Of a DNA stretch of 64,000 nucleotides, positions 1 to 9,055 are shown one piece after another. The position numbers were made by a program, and so were the translations under genes. Below the pieces are notes generated by a model that was not told the DNA's origin, did no database searches, and saw only the letters and a program-made list of their open reading frames with translations. Source of the DNA: UBA5399 sp964464145 (GTDB lineage Bacteria > Bacillota > Clostridia > Christensenellales > Christensenellaceae); the NCBI GenBank assembly GCA_964464145.1, contig CAYXFB010000002.1, positions 1 through 64,000 of the forward strand, given 5' to 3'. The stretch's first letter is position 1, and each line of letters begins with the position of its first letter.

Positions 1-68
1 CGCTATTCTTGCTTTAGTTTACTGCTCTACCCCAACATTTGACATAGAGCCCTTTAATCGCAAAACAC

Positions 69-105
69 AAAAGGCCTTGCTAACGAACGTTACCAAGGCC
101 TTTTT
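69..105 (-). terminator. Rho-independent terminator after serA
   Basis: Inverted arms AAAAGGCCTTG (69-79) and CAAGGCCTTTTT (94-105) surround a 14-nt loop just downstream of the serA stop. The A and T runs on both sides make it potentially bidirectional. The loop holds the motif TAACGAACGTTAC, which recurs elsewhere in the window. Confidence 0.8.
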
Positions 106-122
106 AGCGTAAACCCGCATGA

Positions 123-1298
123 TTAAACGTTTATCATGCGAACCTTTATAACGCCTTCAATGCTTTCCAGCGCAGTTTTGGTCTGCTCCGGCACACAATC
201 GTCAAGATTCATGACCGTGTAGGCAATATCTCCGCGCGACTTATTCACCATGTCGGCAATGTTTATTTTGTTCTCCGCAACGGTGTTCGTTATCTTGCCA
301 ACCATGCTGGGCAGATTCTTGTGTATTATGCACAGCCTAACGCTATCGGAAGGAGCCACAACGCACTCCGGCATGTTCACGGAATTCACTATGGAGCCCG
401 TCTCGAAGAAATCATTTAACTGTGTCGCCGCCATTACGGCACAGTTTTCCTCGCTCTCGGGAGTTGAAGCGCCCAGATGCGGCACGGCTATAACGCCCGG
501 CCGGTCTATCATTTCCTCGCCCGGGAAATCCGTAACGTATTTGGCCACCGTTCCGTCCTCTATCGCGTCGAAAAGTGATGTGGACTTAACCAAGCCACCG
601 CGCGCGAAGTTCATTATAACAACACCCTTCTTCATGCGCGTAAACTCGGGCGAGCTAAGGAAATTCTTCGTTTTATCGTTTTGCGGTATGTGTATGCTTA
701 TAAAATCGGAAGCTGCCAGCAGCTCTTCCAGCTTTTCCGCGCGATGCGTTTTTGTGGATATCGCCCAGGCTCTGTCCACCGAAATGAAGGGATCGTAGCC
801 TATAACGTCCATCCCCACGGCGGCGGCGGTGTTTGCCACCATTATGCCGATGGCGCCTAGGCCAATAACGCCCAGCGTCTTACCCTTGAGCTCTCCGCCC
901 ACGAACTGCCCCTTGCCCTTTTCTACCAGCTTGGGCACCTCCGCGCCCTGTCCTTTGAGCGTCTTCGCCCAGTCATAAGCTTCGAAAAGGTTGCGCGAAG
1001 CGGCTATCATGCAGCCCAGCACTAGTTCCTTAACTCCGTTAGCGTTTGCGCCCGGCGTATTGAAAACCACAATGCCCTGCTCCGTGCACTTTTCTACCGG
1101 TATGTTGTTCGTGCCAGCACCAGCGCGCGCTATTGCCAGCAGGCGTTCCGGAAAGGCTATTTCGTGGCAGTCCGCGCTGCGAACTATCATGGCGTCGCTC
1201 TCCGCGTCCTCAAGGTGCGAGGATACGTTGTAGCCCTCCTTGGGCAGATAATCGTATATTATCGGGGAAATTTTGTTCAGCTTTTTAACATTGTACAT
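123..1298 (-). CDS. serA: D-3-phosphoglycerate dehydrogenase
   Basis: Catalyses NAD-dependent oxidation of 3-phosphoglycerate to 3-phosphohydroxypyruvate, the first step of serine synthesis, in the cytoplasm. The 391-aa protein has the D-isomer-specific 2-hydroxyacid dehydrogenase layout. An N-terminal catalytic half is followed by a Rossmann domain with GLGAIG near residue 144, then NFARGG, then PHLGASTPE carrying the catalytic His. A C-terminal ACT domain (about residues 320-391, LCIIHKNLPSMVGKI onward) could allow serine feedback control, as in the family. It lies 10 bp downstream of serC in one operon and ends at a strong hairpin terminator. Confidence 0.93.
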   Translation of the reverse strand: MYNVKKLNKISPIIYDYLPKEGYNVSSHLEDAESDAMIVRSADCHEIAFPERLLAIARAGAGTNNIPVEKCTEQGIVVFNTPGANANGVKELVLGCMIAASRNLFEAYDWAKTLKGQGAEVPKLVEKGKGQFVGGELKGKTLGVIGLGAIGIMVANTAAAVGMDVIGYDPFISVDRAWAISTKTHRAEKLEELLAASDFISIHIPQNDKTKNFLSSPEFTRMKKGVVIMNFARGGLVKSTSLFDAIEDGTVAKYVTDFPGEEMIDRPGVIAVPHLGASTPESEENCAVMAATQLNDFFETGSIVNSVNMPECVVAPSDSVRLCIIHKNLPSMVGKITNTVAENKINIADMVNKSRGDIAYTVMNLDDCVPEQTKTALESIEGVIKVRMINV

Positions 1299-1308
1299 AG
1301 CTTATCTC

Positions 1309-2391
1309 CTATAGATTTTCGGTTTCAAACTTGTGCATGAAGGCAACGAGATCCCGCACGCCCTGCTCCGGCATGGCGTTGTATATGCTGGCGCGCATAC
1401 CGCCCACGCTGCGGTGACCCTTCAGGTTCACAAAGCCCGCCGCCTTGGCCTGCGCCACAAAAGCGGCGTCCTTGGCCTCGTCGCCAGTAACGAACGTTAC
1501 GTTCATCATAGAGCGATCCTCAACTGCCACAGGGTTTGAATACAGCTTTGAGTTGTCTATGAAATCATAGAGCATGCCCGCTTTTTCTTCGTTTATCTTT
1601 TGCATTTGGCCTATTCCACCCAGCTTTTTCAGCCATTTGAACACCAGACCGGCAATGTATATGGAGTAGGTGGGCGGTGTGTTGAACATGGAACCGTTAT
1701 CAACATGCGTACGATAGTCCAGCATGTGGGGCAGCCCCTCGGGCGCATTTCGCACCAGATCGTCGCGCACTATAACGATCGTTACACCGGCCGGTCCTAT
1801 ATTTTTCTGTGCGCCGGCGTATATGAGGCCGTAATCCGCAACGTTTATCTCCTCCGAGAGTATGTAGGAGGACATATCGGAAACAAGCGGCAGGCCGTTC
1901 GTTTCGGGCAGCTTTGTGAATCGCGTGCCATATATGGTATTGTTGGATGTTATGTGCACATAGTCCGCATCGGTAGTGAACATGGATGCGTCCAGCTTGG
2001 GTATGTATGAGAAGGTTTTATCCTCGCTGGAAGCCACCACGTTGGCTTCGCCCACCATTTTCGCCTCAGCTATGGCCTTTTTCGCCCACGCGCCCGTTTT
2101 CACGAAATGCGCGCGCTTGTATTTCGTCATCAGATTGAGCGGCACCATATAGAATTGCAGCGACGCTCCGCCCTGCAAAAACAGCACCTTATAGCCGTCC
2201 GGTATGTTCATCAGCTCGCGCAGATCGGCCTCCGCCGTATCTATTATCGCCTGATATTCCTTGGAGCGATGGCTCATCTCCATAACGTTCATACCGCTTT
2301 GTTCGAACGAAATGAACTGCTTTTGCGCCTCTTCCAGCACCGCTAGCGGCAGCACCGCCGGGCCTGCGGAAAAATTATATACTCTTTCCAT
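1309..2391 (-). CDS. serC: Phosphoserine aminotransferase
   Basis: PLP-dependent transamination of 3-phosphohydroxypyruvate to O-phosphoserine, the second step of serine synthesis. From the ATG at 2391 the protein is 360 aa, the normal SerC length, and begins MERVYNFSAGPAVLP, the typical SerC start. The motif GAQKNIGPAG carries the PLP lysine, and HRSVGGMRASIYNAMP near the C-terminus is also typical. An upstream in-frame ATG (2430) would add 13 unrelated residues and bypass the AAGGGGAGG ribosome binding site at 2401-2410, so it was rejected. It is transcribed together with serA. Confidence 0.94.
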   Translation of the reverse strand: MERVYNFSAGPAVLPLAVLEEAQKQFISFEQSGMNVMEMSHRSKEYQAIIDTAEADLRELMNIPDGYKVLFLQGGASLQFYMVPLNLMTKYKRAHFVKTGAWAKKAIAEAKMVGEANVVASSEDKTFSYIPKLDASMFTTDADYVHITSNNTIYGTRFTKLPETNGLPLVSDMSSYILSEEINVADYGLIYAGAQKNIGPAGVTIVIVRDDLVRNAPEGLPHMLDYRTHVDNGSMFNTPPTYSIYIAGLVFKWLKKLGGIGQMQKINEEKAGMLYDFIDNSKLYSNPVAVEDRSMMNVTFVTGDEAKDAAFVAQAKAAGFVNLKGHRSVGGMRASIYNAMPEQGVRDLVAFMHKFETENL

Positions 2392-2435
2392 AAAACTAAA
2401 AACCTCCCCTTGATTCCAAAGTAAATACATAATCG

Positions 2436-2464
2436 ATTATACAGGCAAACCCCACGCTTTTCAA
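2436..2464 (-). promoter_or_regulatory. SigA-type promoter of serC-serA
   Basis: On the minus strand TTGAAA (2464-2459) and TATAAT (2441-2436) are separated by exactly 17 bp, placing the start site about 35 nt upstream of the serC ATG. Confidence 0.6.
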
Positions 2465-2618
2465 CTGTTTTGCCCATATTCCGCGCCCGCGCCGCTGCAT
2501 GTTTTTTGCGCGAGACCGCCCGCCCGCTCATAGCCCTGTTTTTATTGGCGCTTATGCTGTATAATATAGAAATACCCGGCTTTACGGGTTCAATTCTTGC
2601 AAAGGCAAAGGTTTAGCA

Positions 2619-3932
2619 ATGGATCTTTTTTCCCAAAACCTTAAAAAAAGAGCGCCGCTGGCAGACAGGATGCGCCCAAAAACACTGGACGAATTTTTGG
2701 GACAGGAGCATATAGTGGGCAAGGGCACGCTGCTCCGGCGTGCGATAGAGGTGGACAAGCTGGGTTCCTGCATATTTTGGGGGCCGCCCGGCTGCGGCAA
2801 AAGCACGCTGGCCGAAATAATCGCAAACACCACGGGCAGCGATTTCTATAAGCTGAACGCCGTAACAAGCGGTGTGAAGGACGTTCGCGCCGTTATAGAC
2901 AAGGCGGAGGATGCGCTCAAAATGTACGGCCGCGAAAGCTTTTTGCTGCTGGATGAGTGCCACCGCTGGTCTAAATCTCAATCGGACAGCATATTGCCCT
3001 CCATGGAAAAGGGTATAATAAAGCTCATAGGCTCCACCACGGAAAATCCGCTGGCCTCCATGACGGGCGCTATAGTTTCGCGAACGCGGCTGTTCGAATT
3101 TTATCCGCTGAAAAAAGATGACGTGCGGCAGGCCATATTTCGCGCAGCACAGGACAGCGATAACGGCTTTGGCAGCATGGATCTGCACGTGACGGACGAG
3201 GCTGCGGAGCACTGGGCGGACATGGCCGAGGGCGACGTGCGCACCGCGCTGAACGCTCTTGAGCTGGCCGTGCTGACCACTCAGCCGGACGCTAAGGGGC
3301 GCATTGAAATAACACTGGAGATCGCCGAGCAAAGCATACAGCAGCGCGCGCTGCGCCTGGACGAAAACGAATATTACGACATGCTTTCCGCCTTTTGCAA
3401 ATCACTGCGCGGGGGCGACAGCGACGCTGCGCTCTTTTGGTTTTCGCGCATGGTGCAGGGCGGTATGGACCCGCGCGTGCCCGTGCGCCGCATGATAGTT
3501 CACGCCAGCGAGGACGTGGGTCTGGCTGCGCCCAGCGTGCTCAATCAGTGTATCGCGGCCTATCAGGCCATGGAATTTATAGGTATGCCCGAAGCGCGGC
3601 TGAACGTTGCGCAGGCAATAATTTATCTCTGTGAATCGCCCAAGAGTAACAGCGTGGAGCGGGCGATTTCCGCAGCCTGGAGCGCGGCGGCCAACACGAA
3701 CGTGCAGCGCGTGCCGCAATATTTGCAGGAGGCGGGCTACGAGAAGGCCAAGCACGCGCCCAAGAGCGCCGAGTATAAATTTCCGCACGACTACCCGCGC
3801 CACTATGTAGAGCAGCAATACCTGCCCGACGAGCTGGCGGGCAGCAAGTTTTACACCCCCTCCTTCGAGGGTTACGAGCAAAAGGTGCACGAATACCGCC
3901 GCTACACGGGCAAGGAAAAGCCGGAAAAGTGA
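2619..3932 (+). CDS. rarA: Replication-associated recombination protein A (AAA+ ATPase)
   Basis: RarA/MgsA is a clamp-loader-like AAA+ ATPase that acts at stalled replication forks. The 437-aa length matches the family. Walker A is GPPGCGKST near residue 54. The Walker B region reads LLLDECHRWSKSQSDSILP, and the sensor region has STTENP. The C-terminal half has the RarA oligomerisation domain, including EDVGLA and a C-terminal FPHDYP. The start ATG follows AAAGG. A TATAAT at 2560-2565 may be its -10 box, with no clear -35. It is divergent from serC and convergent with the ABC ATPase gene, from which a perfect hairpin separates it. Confidence 0.93.
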   Translation: MDLFSQNLKKRAPLADRMRPKTLDEFLGQEHIVGKGTLLRRAIEVDKLGSCIFWGPPGCGKSTLAEIIANTTGSDFYKLNAVTSGVKDVRAVIDKAEDALKMYGRESFLLLDECHRWSKSQSDSILPSMEKGIIKLIGSTTENPLASMTGAIVSRTRLFEFYPLKKDDVRQAIFRAAQDSDNGFGSMDLHVTDEAAEHWADMAEGDVRTALNALELAVLTTQPDAKGRIEITLEIAEQSIQQRALRLDENEYYDMLSAFCKSLRGGDSDAALFWFSRMVQGGMDPRVPVRRMIVHASEDVGLAAPSVLNQCIAAYQAMEFIGMPEARLNVAQAIIYLCESPKSNSVERAISAAWSAAANTNVQRVPQYLQEAGYEKAKHAPKSAEYKFPHDYPRHYVEQQYLPDELAGSKFYTPSFEGYEQKVHEYRRYTGKEKPEK

Positions 3933-3965
3933 CGCGCAAGTAAAGCTTAAGGTCGCCTCCGGCGG

Positions 3966-3997
3966 TTAAGGAACTTTTTTGCAAAAAAGTTCCTTAA
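3966..3997. terminator. Bidirectional hairpin terminator
   Basis: A perfect 15-bp inverted repeat, TTAAGGAACTTTTTT (3966-3980) and its complement (3983-3997) around a GC dinucleotide, lies between the convergent genes rarA and the ABC ATPase. The T runs serve both directions. Confidence 0.75.
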
Positions 3998-4057
3998 AAC
4001 CTCAAAAAACCTTATTCTCCAGCTATTTTCATTTATCCCACCTTGAGCGGCCATCTT

Positions 4058-5074
4058 TCAACTGCTCAAATGCAGGCAGTTGCGTTTTTCCAGGTGAATA
4101 TATATGGGCTGACCCGGCTCAAATAGCTGGAAGCTTCGAAAAAGCACGTCCGCGTGCAGCTTTACTCCCCGCGCCTCTATGGAGTAGCGCAGCACATTGC
4201 CGTGCGGCACAAAATCGCGTACCCTGCCCGCCAGCACGTAACAATCCTCGGCAGGCTCTGGCGGCGCCACCGAAATGCCTATCGCTTCGGGACGTATGGC
4301 AATATCCATTCCCCCCGGCTGCCCGCCCGTCAATCCGGCAAACTGCGCCGCCGAAAGTATGTTGTAATTGCCTATGAAGCTGGCCGCGAAATGCGTTTTG
4401 GGGTGGGTATACATTTCGATGGGCTTGCCGCTCTGCTCAATTTTTCCCTCGTGGAAAAGATGTATTATATCGCTCATTATGAGCGCCTCGTCCTGATCGT
4501 GCGTTACGAAAAGGCAGGTTATCTCAAACTCTCTGTGTATGTCCTTTATGTGATTGCGCAGGCTTTTTCTGAGCTTTGCGTCTATCGCGGAGAGCGGCTC
4601 GTCAAGTAGCAGCACCTTGGGCTGCATCACCATGCTGCGTGCAAGCGCCACGCGCTGCTGCTGCCCGCCGGACAGCTTGGCCGGGAAAGCTCTCTCCTTG
4701 CCCTTTAGTTCCACCTTCTCTATTATATGCTCCACCCGCCTGCCAATTTCGTCGGTCGAAAACTTTTGCACCTTGAGGCCAAAGGCTATGTTGTCGAGAA
4801 CGTTCATGTTTGGGAAGAGGCTGTATTGCTGAAAAACCATGCCTATGCTTCGTTTTTTGGGCTCCCTGTGCGTTATATCCTCTCCGTCCAGAAAAACATT
4901 GCCCGCCGAAACGCTCTCCAGCCCGGCAATGCAGCGCAGCAGCGTGCTTTTGCCGCAGCCCGAAGAGCCCAGCAGCGTAACGAACTGCCCCTTTTCCACC
5001 GTGAGATTTATATCCGCCAGTACGCGGTTTTCGCCAAAATATTTATCTACCTTCTTTATTTCTATGTAAGCCAT
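4058..5074 (-). CDS. ABC importer ATPase (PotA/PhnT-like)
   Basis: Energises the importer formed with the two permeases directly upstream. Taken from ATG 5074 (MAYIEIKKVDKYFG) the protein is 338 aa. Walker A GSSGCGKST, Q-loop VFQQYSLFPN, signature LSGGQQQR, Walker B VLLLDEP and H-loop VTHDQDEA are all intact. The C-terminal part has a TOBE-like domain, as in PotA/FbpC/PhnT ATPases. The longer in-frame start at 5116 was rejected because GGAAGAGGTG lies just before 5074. The gene overlaps the stop region of the preceding permease, indicating translational coupling. Family alone does not decide between polyamine, iron and phosphonate as substrate. Confidence 0.88.
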   Translation of the reverse strand: MAYIEIKKVDKYFGENRVLADINLTVEKGQFVTLLGSSGCGKSTLLRCIAGLESVSAGNVFLDGEDITHREPKKRSIGMVFQQYSLFPNMNVLDNIAFGLKVQKFSTDEIGRRVEHIIEKVELKGKERAFPAKLSGGQQQRVALARSMVMQPKVLLLDEPLSAIDAKLRKSLRNHIKDIHREFEITCLFVTHDQDEALIMSDIIHLFHEGKIEQSGKPIEMYTHPKTHFAASFIGNYNILSAAQFAGLTGGQPGGMDIAIRPEAIGISVAPPEPAEDCYVLAGRVRDFVPHGNVLRYSIEARGVKLHADVLFRSFQLFEPGQPIYIHLEKRNCLHLSS

Positions 5075-5075
5075 T

Positions 5076-5873
5076 TCACACCTCTTCCTTGCTCTTTGCC
5101 TTCTTGAAAAGCACACTGCCCGATATAACGAGCGTTACAGCGAACAGCACCACTATTACCGCGCTGGAAAGCTGGCCGGAGCGGAACATTATTTTATACA
5201 GATACATCTGCGCCGTCTGGTAATAGCTGCCGCCGATTATGTTCACTATCACAAAATCGCCGAACAGTATTGCCACGGAAAGCAGCATCGCCACCTTTAT
5301 TCCCTTTATTATGTTGGGCACAATCACCCTGAAATACGCGCCCAGCTTGCCCATTCCCATGAGCTCCGCCGCCTCAATGAGCTGCCGCGCGTTTATGGTG
5401 TCCAAGCTGTTTTGTATGCCACGGTACACATATGGCAATATCATCACGCAATACGTCCCCACCAGCATCACTATTCGATTGGAAAAGGGCAGCGGCGCGC
5501 CCGCATACAGCGAAAGCACACTTATAGCCAAAATTATGCCCTGTAGCGCGTAGGGTATGGTGCAGAGTATCTGCAAACCCTTGCGCCAGCGCGGATGGTG
5601 CACCGTTACCACGTACATTGCCAGCAGCATAACGAGCGTACATATTGCCACGGGCACAAAGCTTATGACCACAGAGCGCACGAGCGGCAAGAGAAAGCCG
5701 CTGTCCGTAAATATCTCCGCGTAATATTCCAGCGTGAAGCCATTCGGAAGCACGTCGTTCCACTGCTTGAAGAGCGAATATATGAATGTGAGCAGCAGCG
5801 GCACAAGCAGATACACGCATATCAAAACTATTATTACGCGCGATGAAATACGCGTTTTCGCTTTATTTTTCAT
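5076..5873 (-). CDS. ABC importer permease (PotC/PhnV-like)
   Basis: A 265-aa inner-membrane permease of the binding-protein-dependent type. It has six predicted hydrophobic segments, the first near residues 13-32 (VIIVLICVYLLVPLLLTFIY). The cytoplasmic EAA-type loop is near residue 165, around EAAELMGMGKLGAYFRVIVP, which contacts the ATPase. It starts 11 bp inside the end of the upstream permease gene and is followed at once by the ATPase gene, so the three are one transcription unit. It forms a heterodimer with the neighbouring permease by analogy with PotBC/PhnUV. Confidence 0.87.
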   Translation of the reverse strand: MKNKAKTRISSRVIIVLICVYLLVPLLLTFIYSLFKQWNDVLPNGFTLEYYAEIFTDSGFLLPLVRSVVISFVPVAICTLVMLLAMYVVTVHHPRWRKGLQILCTIPYALQGIILAISVLSLYAGAPLPFSNRIVMLVGTYCVMILPYVYRGIQNSLDTINARQLIEAAELMGMGKLGAYFRVIVPNIIKGIKVAMLLSVAILFGDFVIVNIIGGSYYQTAQMYLYKIMFRSGQLSSAVIVVLFAVTLVISGSVLFKKAKSKEEV

Positions 5874-6747
5874 GCTTTGCCTGCTCCCATCTCTGTTTTT
5901 TCAATATGTAATTGTTTAGTAGCGTGGCCGCCACCATGAGCAGCATGAGCACCACGGCCAGCGCGCTGCCAAACTCCTTGCGCTGCACCACGTCGCCCAC
6001 GAACTGCTCTGATATACGTATGGGCAGCAGCGAAAAATTGCCCGAAAGCAGTGCGTAGGCCGTAGCATAGGCCGCTATCGCGTTGCTGAAAAGCACGCTT
6101 ACCGTGCCCAATATGCTGGGCAGCAGCACTGGCAGCCCCACCTTGAACCAGTAAAGCAGGCTGCCTCCGCCCATTATGCTCACCGCCTCGCTCCACTCCT
6201 TTTTCAGCCCGTCAAAGGCGGGTATCAAAAGCAGCGTGGCCAGCGGTATCTGAAAATATATGTAGGTTAAAAGCAGGCCGGAATAATCGTACAGATTAAA
6301 CCCTGCCAGCCATTCTATGCCGAACTGTTTGCCCAGCATCACCAGCACGCCCACGTTCCCCAGCAATATTATGAAGGCGAAGGCCAGCGGTATGCCCGCG
6401 AAATTGCTGGTCATATTCAGCACGCTCATGAATGTGTTGCGCGTTTTCGCCGTTGCCCCGCTTGCCGCCTTCGCGCCGAAAAATGCTATCACAATGCCTA
6501 TGAGGGAGCTTATGAGCGAAATTTGAACGCTGTTTATTACCGCGTCCAAATACAGCTTTTTGGTGAAAACATCGGCATAGTTTTGCAGCGTGACGCCCGC
6601 GCCCTCCGCAGATAAAAAGCTGCGTACGGCCACGCCCCCCAGCGGTATTAGCTCAAACAGCACTATTACCACCGCAAAGGGCACTATTGCCCAAAGATAG
6701 CTTTTCCTTGCTTTAATCGCGTTCAAAGAGCTCCACCCCGCTTTCAT
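5863..6747 (-). CDS. ABC importer permease (PotB/PhnU-like)
   Basis: A 294-aa multi-spanning permease, partner of the next gene. Hydrophobic helices begin at about residue 18 (YLWAIVPFAVVIVLFELIPL), and the EAA-type loop reads EAVSIMGGGSLLYWFKVGLP near residue 187. The ATG at 6747 lies 35 bp inside the upstream phosphodiesterase gene and lacks a convincing ribosome binding site. A TTG at 6726, just after GGTGGAG, is an alternative start. Either way it is translationally coupled to the phosphodiesterase, which argues that the enzyme and transporter work on the same substrate. Confidence 0.85.
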   Translation of the reverse strand: MKAGWSSLNAIKARKSYLWAIVPFAVVIVLFELIPLGGVAVRSFLSAEGAGVTLQNYADVFTKKLYLDAVINSVQISLISSLIGIVIAFFGAKAASGATAKTRNTFMSVLNMTSNFAGIPLAFAFIILLGNVGVLVMLGKQFGIEWLAGFNLYDYSGLLLTYIYFQIPLATLLLIPAFDGLKKEWSEAVSIMGGGSLLYWFKVGLPVLLPSILGTVSVLFSNAIAAYATAYALLSGNFSLLPIRISEQFVGDVVQRKEFGSALAVVLMLLMVAATLLNNYILKKQRWEQAKHEK

Positions 6748-7546
6748 CTATGTCCATCATGCCCGCGGCGGGCGCTATGCCTAAAAGCTCGCACAGCAGT
6801 GGCGCAATAATGCGCTGCGGCAGCATATCCCCACGAAAAACGCCCCGATTCGCTCCCTTAGCAAAAATGTACAGCGGCACCTCGCGCAGCTCGGCCGTGT
6901 TGCCGCCGTGCAGGCCGTGCGCGTCCATTGCGTGATCGGCAGTTATTACCACGGCGTAACCCAGTTCCAGCCAGGCGGGCAGCAGCGAGGAAAGCGCCAC
7001 GTCCAGCTTCATGGCCGCCTCCGCCTGCTCGCGGCTGCCCTGCCCGTGCTTGTGGCCCGCGTCGTCTATATTCATAGTGTGTATCAGCATAAGCTCCGGG
7101 TCGAAGTTCGCGCGCAGATATTCAGCGTCGCACAGCACGTGGCTGTCCGGATATTCATCCTCAAAATAAAAAATACCGTTCCGTATATCGCCCTGCGCGT
7201 TAAGCCGCAGCCTGTCCGCTATGCGGTCAAAAGGCGCGCTGCCATATAGCTCGCTCATCCAATAGTAGGCGGCCGCCGCCGTACCCAGACCATTTTTTAC
7301 GCAAAGCGAAAAAACATTTTCCACGCGAGAGCGCCGCACCGTTAAATTGTTTGCCACGCCGTGCTCCGAGACCGCAAGACCGGAAAGCAGCGTTTCGTAC
7401 AGCGGGCGGCTCATGCTGGGCAGCTCGCCGCACACGCGGTAACGCCCGGCTTTGCCGCACTCGGCCATGTGCTCCAGATAGCCCATGTTTTCGCGCGCCA
7501 GGCCGCTTCCACATCCGTCCATTATCACAAAAATAGTTTTTGACAT
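6713..7546 (-). CDS. Alkaline-phosphatase-superfamily phosphodiesterase (NPP-like)
   Basis: A 277-aa hydrolase of the nucleotide pyrophosphatase/phosphodiesterase branch of the alkaline phosphatase superfamily. Metal-site residues are visible in order: Asp in IMDGCG, a nucleophile Ser in LPSMSRP (family PTxTxP), TLLSGLAVSEHGV, then IDDAGHKHG, TADHAMD and a late His in HGLHGG. No signal peptide is present, so it acts in the cytoplasm. It lies between the binding-protein gene and the permeases of an ABC importer and overlaps the first permease. This suggests it cleaves an imported phosphoester or phosphonate; the exact substrate is unknown. Confidence 0.8.
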   Translation of the reverse strand: MSKTIFVIMDGCGSGLARENMGYLEHMAECGKAGRYRVCGELPSMSRPLYETLLSGLAVSEHGVANNLTVRRSRVENVFSLCVKNGLGTAAAAYYWMSELYGSAPFDRIADRLRLNAQGDIRNGIFYFEDEYPDSHVLCDAEYLRANFDPELMLIHTMNIDDAGHKHGQGSREQAEAAMKLDVALSSLLPAWLELGYAVVITADHAMDAHGLHGGNTAELREVPLYIFAKGANRGVFRGDMLPQRIIAPLLCELLGIAPAAGMMDIDESGVELFERD

Positions 7547-7583
7547 ACTCTGTTACCCCTAGTTTTTTTCGCCACTCGGCAAA

Positions 7584-7606
7584 CTACCCCCGCACTGCGA
7601 GGGTAG
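7584..7606 (-). other. Intra-operon stem-loop after the binding-protein gene
   Basis: CTACCC (7584-7589) pairs with GGGTAG (7601-7606), extended by GC pairs inside the loop. Lying between the binding-protein gene and the rest of its operon without a strong T run, it could be an attenuator or mRNA stabiliser that keeps the binding protein more abundant than the membrane parts. Confidence 0.45.
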
Positions 7607-7637
7607 CCTGCCACATCTGAATATATAAGAAGGAAAT

Positions 7638-8792
7638 TTACTTTGCGTAGGCGATCACTTCTTCCTGCCAGCGCTGACCTATCGTTTTAGTGGTCTCATC
7701 CCAGGCGGCCATATCCTTTATAAGCCCGGCGTTTGCGTATTGCGAATCGTCTATGAGCTTCGCTTTGAGGTCTGCGGGCAGCTCCACGTCTCGCACCGGC
7801 TTGGCGTAGCCGCGTGCCAGATTCACCTGTCCCTTATCGCTGAGAATGTATTCGCGCGCCAGTGCCGCCGCGTAGGGGCGCTTTGTGTAGGCGTTTATTA
7901 TGGTGGTGTAGCCGCTCTGCACCGCCGCTTCCTCGGGTATGTTCACCTCAAAGTTGGCGTTCGGGTTGGATGCCACAAACTGGTCTCTGTAATTGAGCGC
8001 GTTGTAGTCCCAGAGGAAGGCAACGGCTATCTCGCCTTTTTCCATGCGCGCTATCGAAAGCTCGCCCTTATCCAGCCTTCCCTGCTCCGCCAGCGTTTTG
8101 AAAAACTCCAGCCCGGGCGTTATGTCGCTTTCGCTTCCGCCAAGAGCCAGCGCCGCCGAAAGCACGGCGTTTTGCGACTGATTCGCCTTCGTTACGTCGC
8201 CCACTGCCACAACGTAATCACCGTCCAGTATATCGGCAAAGCTCCCCGGTACCTTGTCCACCAGATCTTTGTTCGTTATCATGCTTATAGTGCCGTAATA
8301 GGCCACTATCCAGTTTCCGTCCTTGTCCTTTGCCCAGTCGGGTATGCTGTCCCAATAGCTTGTTTTGTAGGGAATGGCCAGCCCCTGCGAAACGGCTATG
8401 GGCCCGAAGGCCTGGCCAACGTCGCCCATATCCTTGGTGGCGTTGTCCTTCTCGGCCTCAAAGAGCGCCAGCTCCTCCGCGCTGGACATATCCACATCCG
8501 TGTGCTTTATGCCATATTCGCTTTCTATATCCTGCCATGTCTCCACCCAGTTTGCCCAGGTGTCCGGCATACCCACGCTATTGATCTCGCCATCCTCCTT
8601 GGCCTTGGCAACAAGCTCATCCACCGATAGCGAATTCAGATCCACCGCGCCCTGCGCCTCCGCGCTTACCGCCGCCGCAGCGGTCTGCTCTTGCTGTGGG
8701 CTTGCCGCCGCCTGCGCCTGCGCACATCCCGTTATAAACAGCATGGCGCTCATTGCCACGCCCACTGCCGCAATTCCAATTTTCTTTTTCAT
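7638..8792 (-). CDS. ABC solute-binding lipoprotein (family 1, PhnS/FbpA-like)
   Basis: The extracellular binding component of the importer encoded downstream. The 384-aa protein has a Lys-rich start, a hydrophobic core and a lipobox ending ITGC (Cys 23), followed by an Ala/Gln-rich linker to about residue 45. The mature part has a two-lobed type-2 fold pattern, with features such as YYGTISMITNKDLVDKVPGS and FLWDYNALNYRDQF. These resemble iron, phosphonate and thiamine binding proteins. AGGAGG lies 8 nt before the ATG. It heads the operon binding protein-phosphodiesterase-permease-permease-ATPase. Confidence 0.87.
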   Translation of the reverse strand: MKKKIGIAAVGVAMSAMLFITGCAQAQAAASPQQEQTAAAAVSAEAQGAVDLNSLSVDELVAKAKEDGEINSVGMPDTWANWVETWQDIESEYGIKHTDVDMSSAEELALFEAEKDNATKDMGDVGQAFGPIAVSQGLAIPYKTSYWDSIPDWAKDKDGNWIVAYYGTISMITNKDLVDKVPGSFADILDGDYVVAVGDVTKANQSQNAVLSAALALGGSESDITPGLEFFKTLAEQGRLDKGELSIARMEKGEIAVAFLWDYNALNYRDQFVASNPNANFEVNIPEEAAVQSGYTTIINAYTKRPYAAALAREYILSDKGQVNLARGYAKPVRDVELPADLKAKLIDDSQYANAGLIKDMAAWDETTKTIGQRWQEEVIAYAK

Positions 8793-8947
8793 AGATCATT
8801 ACCTCCTGTTTTTTCTGTTTTAGAGTGTAGAGTAATATAAAAAAATCTAATATCAAAAAACGGTAAAAAGAAGGTAAAATGATTTAGGCATTGCCAAATT
8901 TTTTTTACAATACTGTCTAACGTGGACGATAAAACACAAAGCGCCGA

Positions 8948-8976
8948 TTGTCATATATCTGATATGGTAGTATAAT
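8948..8976 (+). promoter_or_regulatory. SigA-type promoter of the diguanylate cyclase gene
   Basis: TTGTCA (8948-8953), 17-bp spacer, TATAAT (8971-8976). The predicted start near 8983 gives a leader of about 70 nt. The promoter for the divergent binding-protein operon (8793-8947) is AT-rich and could not be resolved. Confidence 0.65.
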
Positions 8977-9055
8977 TATAAATACATTATATAATACACA
9001 TCTATGTTTATTAAAATAACAGATCGGTTTTGGCCGATATACGAAAGAGGGCTTT

